NCBI RefSeq assembly: GCF_015482765.1
Contig: NZ_JADMLB010000072.1
Location: forward strand, 1 to 32,144
Reading direction: 5' to 3'
Source of the DNA: Halodesulfovibrio sp.
Lineage (GTDB): Bacteria; Desulfobacterota; Desulfovibrionia; Desulfovibrionales; Desulfovibrionaceae
DNA length: 32,144 nt
Shown here: in pieces, positions 15,524-23,942 of the stretch
How the letters are laid out: each line of letters begins with the position of its first letter
How positions within the stretch are numbered: position 1 is the first letter of the stretch
The notes under the pieces: model-generated
What the model was told of the DNA's origin: nothing
The model's database searches: none
The model's input: the letters and a program-made list of their open reading frames with translations, nothing else
Made by a program: the position numbers and the translations under genes

Positions 15524-15565
15524 AGCAGGAACCTGTACAACTCCACTTGTATTCAGGTTCCTGCT
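15524..15565. repeat. Long hairpin after rubrerythrin 1
   Basis: AGCAGGAACCTG (15524-15535) pairs perfectly with CAGGTTCCTGCT (15554-15565). TACAA and TTGTA extend the stem inside, past a 2-nt bulge, leaving a 6-nt loop. There is no T-tract, so it may stabilise the rbr1 message or act as a weak terminator. Confidence 0.6.
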
Positions 15566-15635
15566 CATTCGTAAACATCGCACATACATTGCTGCGGAAA
15601 CAACCTTCACAGAACAACAGTATGCCGGTGCTATC

Positions 15636-15715
15636 TGTTTGCTGGGAAACCTCACATGCCAGACGCCCTTAGGATAACCTCTGTCCTACGGCTACATGCG
15701 GTTTTCCAGCAAACA
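15636..15715. repeat. 80-nt multi-stem inverted repeat, possible structured RNA
   Basis: The outer arms TGTTTGCTGG (15636-15645) and CCAGCAAACA (15706-15715) are perfectly complementary. After a mismatch the stem continues AAACC with GGTTT, then CATG with CATG after a small bulge. Inside lies a second hairpin TAGGA/TCCTA (15670-15674 with 15684-15688). No U-tract follows. It could be a regulatory RNA element, a processed small RNA or a REP-like palindrome; I do not recognise a known family. Confidence 0.5.
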
Positions 15716-15824
15716 ACTTTCCCTACACATATACAAAGCATACTACGCTGAATGCTCTGAGATGCTCAGTAGGTATAGAATTTTTTGTAAAAAAATAAAA
15801 CTAGATAAAAAGTTATTTTTTTAC

Positions 15825-15868
15825 TTTACAAACACGACCCGAAACTATAAATAGTAATCATTCCTGTT
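15825..15868 (+). promoter_or_regulatory. Promoter and 19-bp palindromic operator of rubrerythrin 2 (PerR-like)
   Basis: TTTACA (15825-15830) and TATAAA (15846-15851) have the same spacing as the rubrerythrin 1 promoter, and AATAGTAATCATTCCTGTT (15850-15868) differs from the first operator at two symmetric positions. The surrounding DNA is otherwise diverged, so the shared block looks selected. A PerR-type repressor is inferred. Confidence 0.6.
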
Positions 15869-15912
15869 AAGGAAATTGAAAACAACAAATAAACACACTT
15901 GTGGAGTGAATA

Positions 15913-16407
15913 ATGTCCAAGACTCTTGAAAATCTCATGGCTGCTTTTGCTGGCGAATCTCAGGCTAACCGTAAATACCTTGCTTACGCTGCTAAAGCTG
16001 AAAAAGAAGGTCACACACAGGTTGCAAAACTTTTCCGCGCAGCTGCAGATGCAGAAACAATCCATGCACATGCACACCTCCGCAACGCAGGTAAAATTGG
16101 TGACACCGTTGCCAACCTTAAAGACGCAATCGCCGGCGAAACTCATGAATTTGAAAGCATGTACCCTGCAATGATCAAAGATGCTGAAGCAGAAGGCGAA
16201 AAAGTAGCAGCACGTTACTTCGGTTTTGCTAACAAAGCAGAAGCTATCCATGCAGAACTCTACACTAAAGCTCTCGAAAACATTGAGAACCCTGTAGACG
16301 TAGATTACTACAACTGTTCCGTTTGTGGTCACACCCACGAAGGTCCAACCAGCGAAAAATGTCCAATCTGTGGTGCAGCACCATCCGCGTACCACAAAGT
16401 TGACTAG
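15913..16407 (+). CDS. rbr: Rubrerythrin 2
   Basis: The 164-residue paralogue has the same layout: di-iron ferritin-like domain (Glu15, HAHAHLRNAGK, GETHEF, KAEAIHAELY) and rubredoxin-like tail with Cys135, Cys138, Cys150 and Cys153. GTGGAG lies 6-7 nt before the ATG. Codons are more strongly biased to AAA, GCT, GCA and CGT-type choices than in rubrerythrin 1, which suggests higher expression. It has its own promoter and operator and its own terminator, so the two genes are separate units under the same control. Confidence 0.95.
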   Translation: MSKTLENLMAAFAGESQANRKYLAYAAKAEKEGHTQVAKLFRAAADAETIHAHAHLRNAGKIGDTVANLKDAIAGETHEFESMYPAMIKDAEAEGEKVAARYFGFANKAEAIHAELYTKALENIENPVDVDYYNCSVCGHTHEGPTSEKCPICGAAPSAYHKVD

Positions 16408-16484
16408 CCATATTTGACCAGAATTGTTTCCGGTCACCAGTAGAAGAGTCACAGTCATAGGTGATTCTGACTGAACTGAGCGCG

Positions 16485-16520
16485 AGCCCCTATTTATCAT
16501 CGGGATAAAGAGGGGCTTTA
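16485..16520 (+). terminator. Terminator after rubrerythrin 2
   Basis: A 14-bp stem with one mismatch (16485-16498 with 16504-16517; AGCCCC...GGGGCT) and a 5-nt loop is followed by a short TTTA. It lies about 80 nt after the stop codon. Confidence 0.7.
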
Positions 16521-16754
16521 CTCTATGGAAAACAGCAAACGCCATAATTCCGCAGAACTGCCTGCAAGCGTCTTGCGGGCAGGCATTCTTTACTCTATTA
16601 TTCCGCAAAATCTCTACTCATAGTACACTCAGCGTATGCCGGACACGCACATCACGGTAATCAGGTATCAGGTATCTACCTCGTATCCTGTTACAGATGT
16701 GTCTTTTTAAGCGCCAGTTGCAGCTACAGTATATGGATACCGTACGCATGCAGC

Positions 16755-16790
16755 GCCGAACTTTGCAGCATCAGGGCTTGCTGCTGCGGC
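16755..16790 (+). promoter_or_regulatory. Leader hairpin before the UbiD-family gene
   Basis: GCCG (16755-16758) pairs with CGGC (16787-16790), and TGCAGCA with TGCTGCT inside. A run of seven to eight T residues follows 14 nt later, just before the ribosome binding site. It might be an attenuator or simply leader structure; the gap between stem and T-run is too long for a standard terminator. Confidence 0.3.
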
Positions 16791-16843
16791 ACAACATAGG
16801 CATAGCTTTTTTTCAACCCAGCTTGATAGTAAAGGAAGTTCTC

Positions 16844-18685
16844 TTGCGATACAGAAATACACAACAACTCGTTTCTGATCTGGAACAAAGCGGGCAACTT
16901 ATCCGCGTGCATGAAGAGGTAGACCCGCACCTGCAAGTAGCTGAAATTCAGCGCCGTGCATTCCGTGCAAAAGCACCTGCCATTCTGTTCACAAACGTAA
17001 AAGGCACCCAGTTCCCGATGGTATGTAATATCTTCGGTACAATGGAGCGTACACGTTGGATTTTCCGTGACACCTTACGTGCTCTCGAAGGCATTTTTAA
17101 GCTGAAGGTTGATCCATTTGACTTCTTCAAACGCCCTTGGCGCTATGCAGGAGTACCTCGAGCAGGTTATTCAACCATGCCCAAAAAGGTAAAAACCGGT
17201 CCTGTTCTGGAAAATACCACAACAGTCAGCAAACTCCCGCAGCTGCATTCATGGCCAATGGATGGCGGCGGCTATGTAACTCTTCCGCAGGTTTACACAG
17301 AAAGTCCGGATAAGCCCGGCTTTATGAACTCAAATATAGGAATGTACCGTGTACAACTTACCGGTGCTCCATTTGAAAAAGATAAAGAAATCGGCCTGCA
17401 CTACCAAATTCACCGCGGCATCGGTTACCATCATGCAGAAGCACTCCGCCGCAACGAGCCGTTAAAAGTTAATATTTTTGTCGGTGGCCCACCGGCAATG
17501 ACAATGGCTGCAATCATGCCGCTTCCTGAAGGAATTGCTGAACTCATTTTTGCCGGCGCTCTTGGCGGCTTCCGTATGCCGATGATTACCCGTGACGGCC
17601 AACTGCCTATATTAGCAGAAGCAGACTTCTGCATTAGCGGTACAGTGTACCCTAACGAACAGAAACCGGAAGGTCCTTTCGGTGATCATCTCGGATATTA
17701 CAGCTTAGCCCATGACTTCCCGCTCATGCGTGTAGACAATGTGTACCATCGCAATGATGCTGTCTGGCCGTTCACCACTGTTGGACGCCCTCCTCAGGAA
17801 GATACCGTCTTTGGTGAATTCATTCATGACCTCACCGCAGACTTAGTACCTACAGTCTTTAATGGCGTGCATGAAGTGCATGCTGTAGATCCGGCTGGCG
17901 TTCATCCACTGCTCCTTGCTATCGGCAGCGAACGTTATGTTCCGTACGCAGAAGAACGACAGCCGCAAGAACTCATTACATGCGGAATGTCACTGTTAGG
18001 AAACACACAAACCTCACTTTCAAAGTACGTCATTCTTGCAGCAAAAGAAGATAATCAGGGGCTTACCACCCATAATTACAAAGACTTCTTTACGCACATG
18101 CTCGAACGTTCAGATTTCTCACGCGACTTCCATTTTATTACACGCACAACCATTGATACTCTTGACTACACAGGGATCAGTCTGAATCAGGGATCAAAAC
18201 TCATCTGGACAGCCTGCGGCCCTGTCAAACGCACACTGGGCACCAGCATTCCATCGCACTTTACCCTGCCCGAAGGATTCAGCAACGCTCAGCTCTTTAT
18301 GTCAGGCGTAGTTGTAGTTAAAGGCCCAAAACATACTGCAGCGCGAGACGAGCACGACGAAGCTATGTTCCGCCTCGCAGAGCACCTTAAGAACGTTGGC
18401 AACCTTGATGCACTCCCGCTTGTTGTTGTTGCTGATGACGCAGATTTTACCGCTGCCAACTGGGATAATTTCCTATGGGTCACCTTTACCCGTTCTGACC
18501 CTGCAACCGATATGTACGGTGCAGGTGCATTTACCCATTGCAAACATTGGGGCTGCACAGGGCCGGTTATCATCGACGCCCGACTCAAGTCTTTCCATGC
18601 TCCTGCGTTGGAAGAAGATCCTGATGTCACAAAATCAGTGGACAAAATGGCTGCCAAAGGCGGCTGCCTGCATAATATCATTTAA
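16844..18685 (+). CDS. UbiD-family decarboxylase, probably menaquinone (futalosine) pathway MqnL-like
   Basis: The 613-residue enzyme belongs to the prenylated-FMN UbiD family of aromatic-acid decarboxylases. I start at a TTG (16844) because AAAGGAAG lies 5 nt before it and homology begins right there (YRNTQQLVSDLEQSGQL, the UbiD N-terminal pattern). Further marks are IQRRAFRAKAPAILF, GMYRVQLTG, HYQIHRGIGYHH, GGPPAMTMAA and the acidic EGPFGDHLGYYS (Glu276). Length of about 600 is typical of the long UbiD subgroup. Anaerobic Desulfovibrionaceae usually make menaquinone by the futalosine route, where a UbiD-like enzyme decarboxylates the prenylated naphthoate; a UbiA-type prenyltransferase is also in this window (30807). 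The role is therefore likely MqnL, but other aromatic acids remain possible. Confidence 0.85.
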   Translation: MRYRNTQQLVSDLEQSGQLIRVHEEVDPHLQVAEIQRRAFRAKAPAILFTNVKGTQFPMVCNIFGTMERTRWIFRDTLRALEGIFKLKVDPFDFFKRPWRYAGVPRAGYSTMPKKVKTGPVLENTTTVSKLPQLHSWPMDGGGYVTLPQVYTESPDKPGFMNSNIGMYRVQLTGAPFEKDKEIGLHYQIHRGIGYHHAEALRRNEPLKVNIFVGGPPAMTMAAIMPLPEGIAELIFAGALGGFRMPMITRDGQLPILAEADFCISGTVYPNEQKPEGPFGDHLGYYSLAHDFPLMRVDNVYHRNDAVWPFTTVGRPPQEDTVFGEFIHDLTADLVPTVFNGVHEVHAVDPAGVHPLLLAIGSERYVPYAEERQPQELITCGMSLLGNTQTSLSKYVILAAKEDNQGLTTHNYKDFFTHMLERSDFSRDFHFITRTTIDTLDYTGISLNQGSKLIWTACGPVKRTLGTSIPSHFTLPEGFSNAQLFMSGVVVVKGPKHTAARDEHDEAMFRLAEHLKNVGNLDALPLVVVADDADFTAANWDNFLWVTFTRSDPATDMYGAGAFTHCKHWGCTGPVIIDARLKSFHAPALEEDPDVTKSVDKMAAKGGCLHNII

Positions 18686-18691
18686 CGAAAA

Positions 18692-18728
18692 AGCCCGCGG
18701 TGTTCCTGTCAACCGCGGGCTTTTTTTT
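18692..18728 (+). terminator. Terminator after the UbiD-family gene
   Basis: A perfect 10-bp stem AGCCCGCGGT/ACCGCGGGCT (18692-18701 with 18712-18721) with a 10-nt loop is followed by eight T residues. Confidence 0.93.
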
Positions 18729-18871
18729 CGATTCTCCCCTCTCTAAGTTCTCTGCTTCCGCAAAAATTATACTTCCAGCTTCTTCTGAGTGTGGTAGTGG
18801 GTAAATTCATCCGTAATTTCATGTCATTGTATCTAACGAGATATAACTAGTACTGTGAAAAGGGAGTCTTT

Positions 18872-20359
18872 ATGCCTACATCCGGTTCTCGCAATACCCA
18901 TTCAGAAAACTCTATCCGTCGTTCAACATTTTCCAACACACCGGAACAGGAATACAATTCTGAGTCTTCCCCTACGGCATATGCACAAAAAATGCGCCGC
19001 GAAGGAATACCTGCTCGCGTTATTGACCTGTTCTCCAGTTACCTTTCCGATGTTTCAGAACTCGCGACAGGGCATATCCCAGAACGCACTATTGCGCCTG
19101 TAACAATTTCCAGCCTTAAGCACATTGATGAACTGAATAAATATAAAGAGGCTGGAAAACGATTAGCGAGCAAAGCTGTTGCCATAAAATTGAATGGCGG
19201 TCTTGGTACAAGTATGGGAATGCAGTTTGCTAAATCTCTACTTCCCGTAAAAGATCAAATGTCTTTTCTTGACATCACAGTAAAGCAGGCGATCGCATGG
19301 CAAGAAGAATATGGCGGCTCTCTTCCACTTGTATTGATGAACAGCTACAACACACACACCGATACCTTGAACGAACTCCGCTCTATGACCGGACTCTCGC
19401 AATTACCGCTGTGCTTTGTTCAGCATAAATTTCCAAAAATTCGACAAGATACACTTGAACCTGTTGAATATCCGGAAAACCCTGAACACGAATGGAACCC
19501 TCCCGGACATGGCGATTTATACGCCTCTCTTTACCTCTCCGGAGTACTGGATACTCTTCTTCGTCAGGGAAGACAGTACGCACTGGTATCAAATATCGAC
19601 AACCTCGGTGCAACACTGGACATGCGAATGCTCGGCTATATGGCCGAAGAAAATATCCCGTTCCTGATGGAAGCAACTGAACGTACAGAAAATGATAAAA
19701 AGGGCGGTCATCTGGCTCAGCATGAAGATGGTCGATTGATTTTACGCGAAGTCAGCCAATGCCCTGAGTGTGATCTCGAGCAATTCCAAAATATTTCACG
19801 CCACCGCCTCTTTAATACAAACAATATTTGGATTGATCTTGCTGCCCTGAAGGATACTTTACAGGAAAACGGACTTCCTAAACTTCCATTGATTGTAAAT
19901 CCTAAGACTGTAAATCCTCACGATTCGAACTCTACACCTGTTTACCAAATAGAGAGCGCAATGGGTTCCGCAATCTCCCATTTCTCAAATGCTCAAGCTG
20001 TCGTAACTACTCGAGATCGATTTATCCCTGTCAAACGTACTGATGATCTCCTTAAAGTCATGTCAGACTACTACCTGCTAGACCCTACAGGCACACTCCA
20101 ACTGAACGAAGCAAACATTACAAAGAACCTGCAAGTTGACCTTGACCCTCGCTACTACAGCAAGTTCGATAATATTTATGAAAAATTCAAAGACGGCGTA
20201 CCGTCATTATGCTCATGTACTAAGCTCGGCATATCCGGCGACATCATTTTCAATCCATCCGTCTGTCTTGAAGGTGATGTTACTATCGATAACCAGACAG
20301 GTAACGTCCTTTTGCTTCCAGAGGATATTACGCTCAAAGGAATTGTCGATATCAAATAG
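18872..20359 (+). CDS. UTP-glucose-1-phosphate uridylyltransferase, eukaryotic-type family
   Basis: The 495-residue enzyme makes UDP-glucose from UTP and glucose-1-phosphate. It belongs to the UDPGP family common in eukaryotes rather than the bacterial GalU type. The nucleotide loop is IKLNGGLGTSMG, followed by KSLLPV; the substrate regions are NPPGHGDLYASLYLSG, SNIDNLGA and KGGHLA; ESAMGSAISHFSNAQAV and RFIPVKRTDDLL match the family's later conserved blocks. The C-terminus forms a left-handed beta-helix-like end (GDIIFNPSVCLEGDVTI). GGGAGT lies 4 nt before the ATG. The first 30 residues are Ser/Thr/Asn-rich and not conserved-looking. It should supply UDP-glucose for envelope polysaccharides. 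No operon partner. Confidence 0.9.
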   Translation: MPTSGSRNTHSENSIRRSTFSNTPEQEYNSESSPTAYAQKMRREGIPARVIDLFSSYLSDVSELATGHIPERTIAPVTISSLKHIDELNKYKEAGKRLASKAVAIKLNGGLGTSMGMQFAKSLLPVKDQMSFLDITVKQAIAWQEEYGGSLPLVLMNSYNTHTDTLNELRSMTGLSQLPLCFVQHKFPKIRQDTLEPVEYPENPEHEWNPPGHGDLYASLYLSGVLDTLLRQGRQYALVSNIDNLGATLDMRMLGYMAEENIPFLMEATERTENDKKGGHLAQHEDGRLILREVSQCPECDLEQFQNISRHRLFNTNNIWIDLAALKDTLQENGLPKLPLIVNPKTVNPHDSNSTPVYQIESAMGSAISHFSNAQAVVTTRDRFIPVKRTDDLLKVMSDYYLLDPTGTLQLNEANITKNLQVDLDPRYYSKFDNIYEKFKDGVPSLCSCTKLGISGDIIFNPSVCLEGDVTIDNQTGNVLLLPEDITLKGIVDIK

Positions 20360-20478
20360 CCAAAACTCGATACATAATTGCAATACCGAGAGGTCTATCT
20401 TATTTATATAGTGATATTTTTTTCGGAATCGGTACACTCCGAAGCCAGACCCCCGAGGCACATTGGAGGGTTTTCTGT

Positions 20479-20901
20479 ATGCCGCAAGTTGCCGCTCGAA
20501 TCACAAATGAACAAGAAAAATGGTTAAAGGACTACTTCCGCACCAAAAGTGCAGGAGCAGAATTTATCCTGCCTTGGGTTGTGGACACCTTTTTTCGGGC
20601 GATTACATCAATAAAACAGAGTTTTTCAGATAGCGAACTTGCCCTTATTATTGCTGCGCATAAAAACCTTCGTATCCAGCCAGACAACTCCAGTAAAGAC
20701 TACCTCTACTTGCGTGTTCAAGAGGCCTGCAATACCAACCAACTGCACAACGTTTATGGTATAAGCAGAGAAACCCTGCTGGCAAAAATATGCAGGCTCA
20801 ACAACACAGATGCCACAGCACTTATGGTCTGGGCTGCCGCCTTCTGGGTGAGCAAAAACTGCTCTGCCGACAATATTTCAGAATACATTACCCAGTACTA
20901 A
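20479..20901 (+). CDS. Hypothetical protein, 140 residues
   Basis: GGAGGG lies 8 nt before the ATG and a strong terminator follows the stop, so this is a well-formed single gene. The protein has a compact, all-helical look: ARITNEQEKWLKDYFRTKSAGAEFILPWVVDTFFRAI at the start, SDSELALIIAAHKNLRI in the middle, and a tryptophan-rich LMVWAAAFWVSKNC near the end. There is no signal peptide; the end segment is too short and mixed to be a sure membrane helix. The opening could be a ribbon-helix-helix-like or DNA-linked helical domain, but I do not recognise the family. Confidence 0.72.
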   Translation: MPQVAARITNEQEKWLKDYFRTKSAGAEFILPWVVDTFFRAITSIKQSFSDSELALIIAAHKNLRIQPDNSSKDYLYLRVQEACNTNQLHNVYGISRETLLAKICRLNNTDATALMVWAAAFWVSKNCSADNISEYITQY

Positions 20902-20908
20902 GTACATA

Positions 20909-20942
20909 AAAAAGGGTGACGTGGTACCACGTCACCCTTTTT
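20909..20942. terminator. Bidirectional terminator between the 140-residue unknown and copA
   Basis: AAAAAGGGTGACGTGGT and its exact reverse complement form a perfect 34-bp palindrome with A-run before and T-run after. It can end the rightward unknown gene and the leftward copA. Confidence 0.93.
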
Positions 20943-20966
20943 ATTTTTGTATAGTTTGCTACAAGA

Positions 20967-23510
20967 TTAATCCTCTGTAGGAGTAAACCACCGCAGCCGT
21001 AACGCGTTGGAAACAACTGACACAGAGCTTAACGCCATCGCACCACCGGCAATCATAGGCGACAAGGTCGGACCGTTAAACAACGCATACAGTAATCCCA
21101 TTGCAACAGGAATACCCAACGTATTGTATCCGAATGCCCACGCAAGGTTCTGCTTAATATTCTTTACAGCAGCTCTGCTCAATTCAACCGCTGTGAGCAC
21201 ACCTGTCAATTCTCCGGACATTAGCACGACGTCACCGGCTTCAACAGCAACGTCAATACCAGTTCCCATGGCGATACCTACATCAGCCGTTGCGAGCGCA
21301 GGGGCATCGTTAATACCGTCACCTACCATAGCAACCAGTTGCCCCTGTTTCTGAAGGCTGACAATGGTGTCGCTTTTATCTTCGGGATGGACTTCAGAAA
21401 TAACAGTATCAATACCCGCCTGCTTCGCCATAGCGCTTGCAGTCACGCTGTTATCACCCGTCAGCATAACAACGGAGACTCCGCGTTTCTTCAAGCGTTC
21501 TACAACAACCGCAGCTTCCGGCTTAATTGTATCAGCAACAGCCACCAGTAACGTTGGCTCATCATCTACAGACATTACAAGAGCTGTTCGTCCTTGCTGA
21601 GCCTGTGCATTCATACGCGAAAGAACATCTTCATTTGTATCAACACCCGCGTAAGCCGCATTACCGATACGTATTCTCCGACCTTCCACAGTGCCGTAAA
21701 TCCCTTTACCGGATTCAGCTGTTACATCCTGAGTAGTAAGCAGAGCAATGCCCCGCTCTTTTGCTCCCTTAACAATCGCTGTTGCCAAAGGATGTTCAGA
21801 TAAACTTTCCAGCGATGCAGCATATGCCAGCGCCTTTTCTTCATCCAAACCATTCAGCGACTCCACATGAACAAGCTCCGGCTTACCATGGGTAATTGTT
21901 CCGGTTTTATCAAAAACAATGGTCTGAATTCTACCAGTTTGCTCAAGTGCTGTTCCGTTTTTAAACAGCACACCAAGCTGTGCTCCTCGTCCTGTTGCAA
22001 CCATAATTGATGTCGGTGTTGCCAAGCCCATTGCACAAGGGCAGGCAATAACCATCACCGCAACAAAAATGCGTAACGCAAATGGAAACGAAGCACCGGC
22101 AAGAAACCATGCGAAGCCGGAAACCAGAGCAATGCACATAACTATCGGCACAAAATACAAACTGACTGTATCAGCCATAGAAGCAATCGGAGCTTTGGAG
22201 CCCTGTGCATCCTGAACGACTCTGATAATACGGGAAAGCACGGTGTCCGCCCCGACATGCTCGGCCTTCATAGTTAACGCACTGTGTGTATTCACAGTAC
22301 CACCGGCAAGAGAGTCACCAACTGTTTTTGATACAGGTAATGACTCACCAGTAAGCATAGATTCATCCACGCTTGAAGAGCCTTCAACAATACTTCCGTC
22401 AACCGGAATACGTTCCCCTGGACGGATAAGAAGAATATCTCCTGCGGCAACATCGGTAGCAGGCACAACCTGCTGTTCACCGTCAACAATACGTATTGCG
22501 GTATCCGGTGTTAAATCCATCAACCCCTTAATAGCATCAGAGGTATGCGAGCGGGAGCGCGTTTCCAGATATTTACCTAAAGAAACAAGGGCAATAAGTA
22601 CACCTGCTGCTTCAAAGTACAAATCCATAACACGGGTCATGACATCTATACCGAGGTAAATTTCGGCAGTACCCCACAAGCTGTAAACAAAAGCGGCACC
22701 GGTTCCCACTGCAATGAGCGAGTCCATATTCGGAGCGCCTCTGAACAAATTTTTAAATCCGTGAATGTAAAAATCACGCCCTGACCACATGATAGGGATA
22801 ACCAAAATCAATTGGACCAGAGAAAAAGTTCTTGGTGAAGAGTGAGGAGCTAACCACTCAGGCAAACTAAGACCCGTCATATCAGTCATAGCAATAATCA
22901 GTAACAACGCAGCAAATACGATTTCCGGAATAAGCTTGGCTTTCATCTCTGCAAGACGATCACGCATAGAAGCCTGCTGCTCTTCCCACATTGCTGTTAC
23001 ATCCTGTGCCCCTCCGTCATCAGCCTCTTTGAGGACTGCACCGAACCCGAGCATCGCAACCTTTTCTGTAAATGCAGCAACCGCAGACTCTTTATCAACG
23101 CCTTCAGCAGGAGCAACTCGAGCGGACTCCGTTGCAAGGTTAACCTCAACAGAAGCAAACTCCGGCATCTGCGAAGCAACTTTTTCGATTCGTGCAGAAC
23201 AAGCAGCACAATGCATACCTGTAATGGCAAAACGCAGCATTTCATCATCTGCATGATCTTCAGGAGGCACAGCTTCATACCCGAGGCCAGACACTTTTTT
23301 TACAATAGCATCCAGCGACCCTACAGAAGAATCAAATTCAACTTGCATAGAATCAGTCGCCAAGTTTACAGCAGCGGCTGTTACCCCTTCCACTTCCGAA
23401 ACACCTTTTTCAACACGCGCAGCACACGAAGCACATGTCATACCCTTTACAGGCATGGTGACCTTGCGGAGAATTTTTGGATCAATCGACTCGATATGGT
23501 TATCAGTCAT
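20967..23510 (-). CDS. copA: Copper-exporting P1B-type ATPase
   Basis: The 847-residue pump moves Cu(I) out of the cytoplasm. The start is the ATG at 23510 (GAGG 6 nt upstream); an in-frame extension upstream is non-conserved. Two heavy-metal-binding domains come first (GMTCASC, Cys26/29; GMHCAAC, Cys101/104). Then come membrane helices, the actuator TGES, the transport-site CPC (Cys490-Pro-Cys492), the phosphorylation motif DKTGT (Asp534), SEHPLA, and GDGINDAPA. The last helices carry FGYN and [15 protein letters not shown], the Tyr-Asn and Met-Ser-Ser signature of Cu(I)-specific P1B-1 pumps. It is divergent from the copper chaperone gene at 23667. Confidence 0.95.
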   Translation of the reverse strand: MTDNHIESIDPKILRKVTMPVKGMTCASCAARVEKGVSEVEGVTAAAVNLATDSMQVEFDSSVGSLDAIVKKVSGLGYEAVPPEDHADDEMLRFAITGMHCAACSARIEKVASQMPEFASVEVNLATESARVAPAEGVDKESAVAAFTEKVAMLGFGAVLKEADDGGAQDVTAMWEEQQASMRDRLAEMKAKLIPEIVFAALLLIIAMTDMTGLSLPEWLAPHSSPRTFSLVQLILVIPIMWSGRDFYIHGFKNLFRGAPNMDSLIAVGTGAAFVYSLWGTAEIYLGIDVMTRVMDLYFEAAGVLIALVSLGKYLETRSRSHTSDAIKGLMDLTPDTAIRIVDGEQQVVPATDVAAGDILLIRPGERIPVDGSIVEGSSSVDESMLTGESLPVSKTVGDSLAGGTVNTHSALTMKAEHVGADTVLSRIIRVVQDAQGSKAPIASMADTVSLYFVPIVMCIALVSGFAWFLAGASFPFALRIFVAVMVIACPCAMGLATPTSIMVATGRGAQLGVLFKNGTALEQTGRIQTIVFDKTGTITHGKPELVHVESLNGLDEEKALAYAASLESLSEHPLATAIVKGAKERGIALLTTQDVTAESGKGIYGTVEGRRIRIGNAAYAGVDTNEDVLSRMNAQAQQGRTALVMSVDDEPTLLVAVADTIKPEAAVVVERLKKRGVSVVMLTGDNSVTASAMAKQAGIDTVISEVHPEDKSDTIVSLQKQGQLVAMVGDGINDAPALATADVGIAMGTGIDVAVEAGDVVLMSGELTGVLTAVELSRAAVKNIKQNLAWAFGYNTLGIPVAMGLLYALFNGPTLSPMIAGGAMALSSVSVVSNALRLRWFTPTED

Positions 23511-23581
23511 AACAAACCTCATTGTTTCACTCAGACATAATGACATATGAATTCTGCGCAGCACTTTCTCCATGAGAAAAG

Positions 23582-23611
23582 TTGAGCCCTGCAGAATGTT
23601 TCGGTATGCTA
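23582..23611. promoter_or_regulatory. Overlapping divergent promoters of copZ and copA
   Basis: On the plus strand TTGAGC (23582-23587), 17 bp, TATGCT (23605-23610) faces copZ. On the minus strand TTGTAT (complement of about 23629-23634), 17 bp, TAGCAT (complement of 23606-23611) faces copA. The two -10 boxes share the same bases, so the two transcripts would compete or be controlled by one regulator. No clear CueR or CsoR palindrome is seen. Confidence 0.45.
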
Positions 23612-23666
23612 CGCCTGAGACCGAGTTAATACAATTCTTTTTAAACAGTTGTATAAGGATTCTAGT

Positions 23667-23867
23667 ATGCCAGCAATTACTGTTACCGGAATGTCTTGCC
23701 AGCACTGCGTAGGTGCGGTCACCAAAGCTCTCGAAGCTATTAACGGTATTTCCGATGTCACCATAGACCTGTCTTCAGGCAAAGTAGAATGGAAGGAAGC
23801 TGCACCAGTTGCATCAGAAACAATTGAAAATGCCATCACATCTATTGGCTTCGAAGTTAAAAAGTAG
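23667..23867 (+). CDS. copZ: CopZ-like copper chaperone (heavy-metal-associated domain)
   Basis: The 66-residue protein is a single HMA domain with GMSCQHC near its N-terminus and the ferredoxin-like beta-alpha-beta pattern ending ITSIGFEVK. The two cysteines bind Cu(I) for delivery to CopA. The ATG at 23667 has AAGGA 7 nt upstream; an in-frame TTG at 23649 overlaps that site and is not used. It is divergent from copA, the usual partner, and ends at a strong terminator. Confidence 0.9.
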   Translation: MPAITVTGMSCQHCVGAVTKALEAINGISDVTIDLSSGKVEWKEAAPVASETIENAITSIGFEVKK

Positions 23868-23880
23868 CCTATCATAACAA

Positions 23881-23910
23881 AAAAAGAGCCGGAAGCTTCC
23901 GGCTCTTTTT
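23881..23910. terminator. Bidirectional terminator between copZ and the AMIN-domain gene
   Basis: A perfect 30-bp palindrome with the core AGAGCCGGAAGCTTCCGGCT, flanked by A and T runs. It serves rightward copZ and the leftward AMIN/TPR unit that stops at 23943. Confidence 0.92.
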
Positions 23911-23942
23911 TATCGTATACAACCTCTGATCAACACTGTTGC

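Larger units (their letters stand above)
15481..15912. other. Folded spacer between the two rubrerythrin genes
   Basis: This 432-bp gap holds, in order, a 12-bp perfect hairpin (15524-15565), a long multi-stem inverted repeat (15636-15715), an AT-rich stretch, and the promoter/operator of rubrerythrin 2 (15825-15868). No convincing coding frame is present. Confidence 0.75.
16408..16843. other. Intergenic region between rubrerythrin 2 and the UbiD-family gene
   Basis: This 436-bp stretch holds the rubrerythrin 2 terminator (16485-16520), a GC-rich hairpin near 16557-16585 (CTGCC...GGCAG with CTTGC inside), tandem CAGGTATCAGGTATC at about 16665-16679, and a leader hairpin at 16755-16790 before the decarboxylase start. 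An open frame runs through the last 147 nt in frame with the decarboxylase, but I do not count it as coding. Confidence 0.6.

Noticed and set aside
15826-16608. 260-codon minus-strand frame across rubrerythrin 2
   Set aside because: It is antisense to a well-supported gene; the length comes from that gene's codon bias, and the product is Cys/Phe-rich without a family pattern.
16697-16843. 49-residue upstream extension of the UbiD-family protein
   Set aside because: Not like UbiD N-termini, includes a hairpin, and a strong ribosome binding site precedes the internal TTG.
20427-20450. Hairpin TTCGGA/TCCGAA preceded by a T-run
   Set aside because: It could only terminate a leftward transcript, and none reaches this point past the terminator at 20909-20942.
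23511-23705. 65-residue upstream extension of CopA
   Set aside because: It would run across the divergent copZ promoter and lacks family similarity; GAGG precedes the ATG at 23510.
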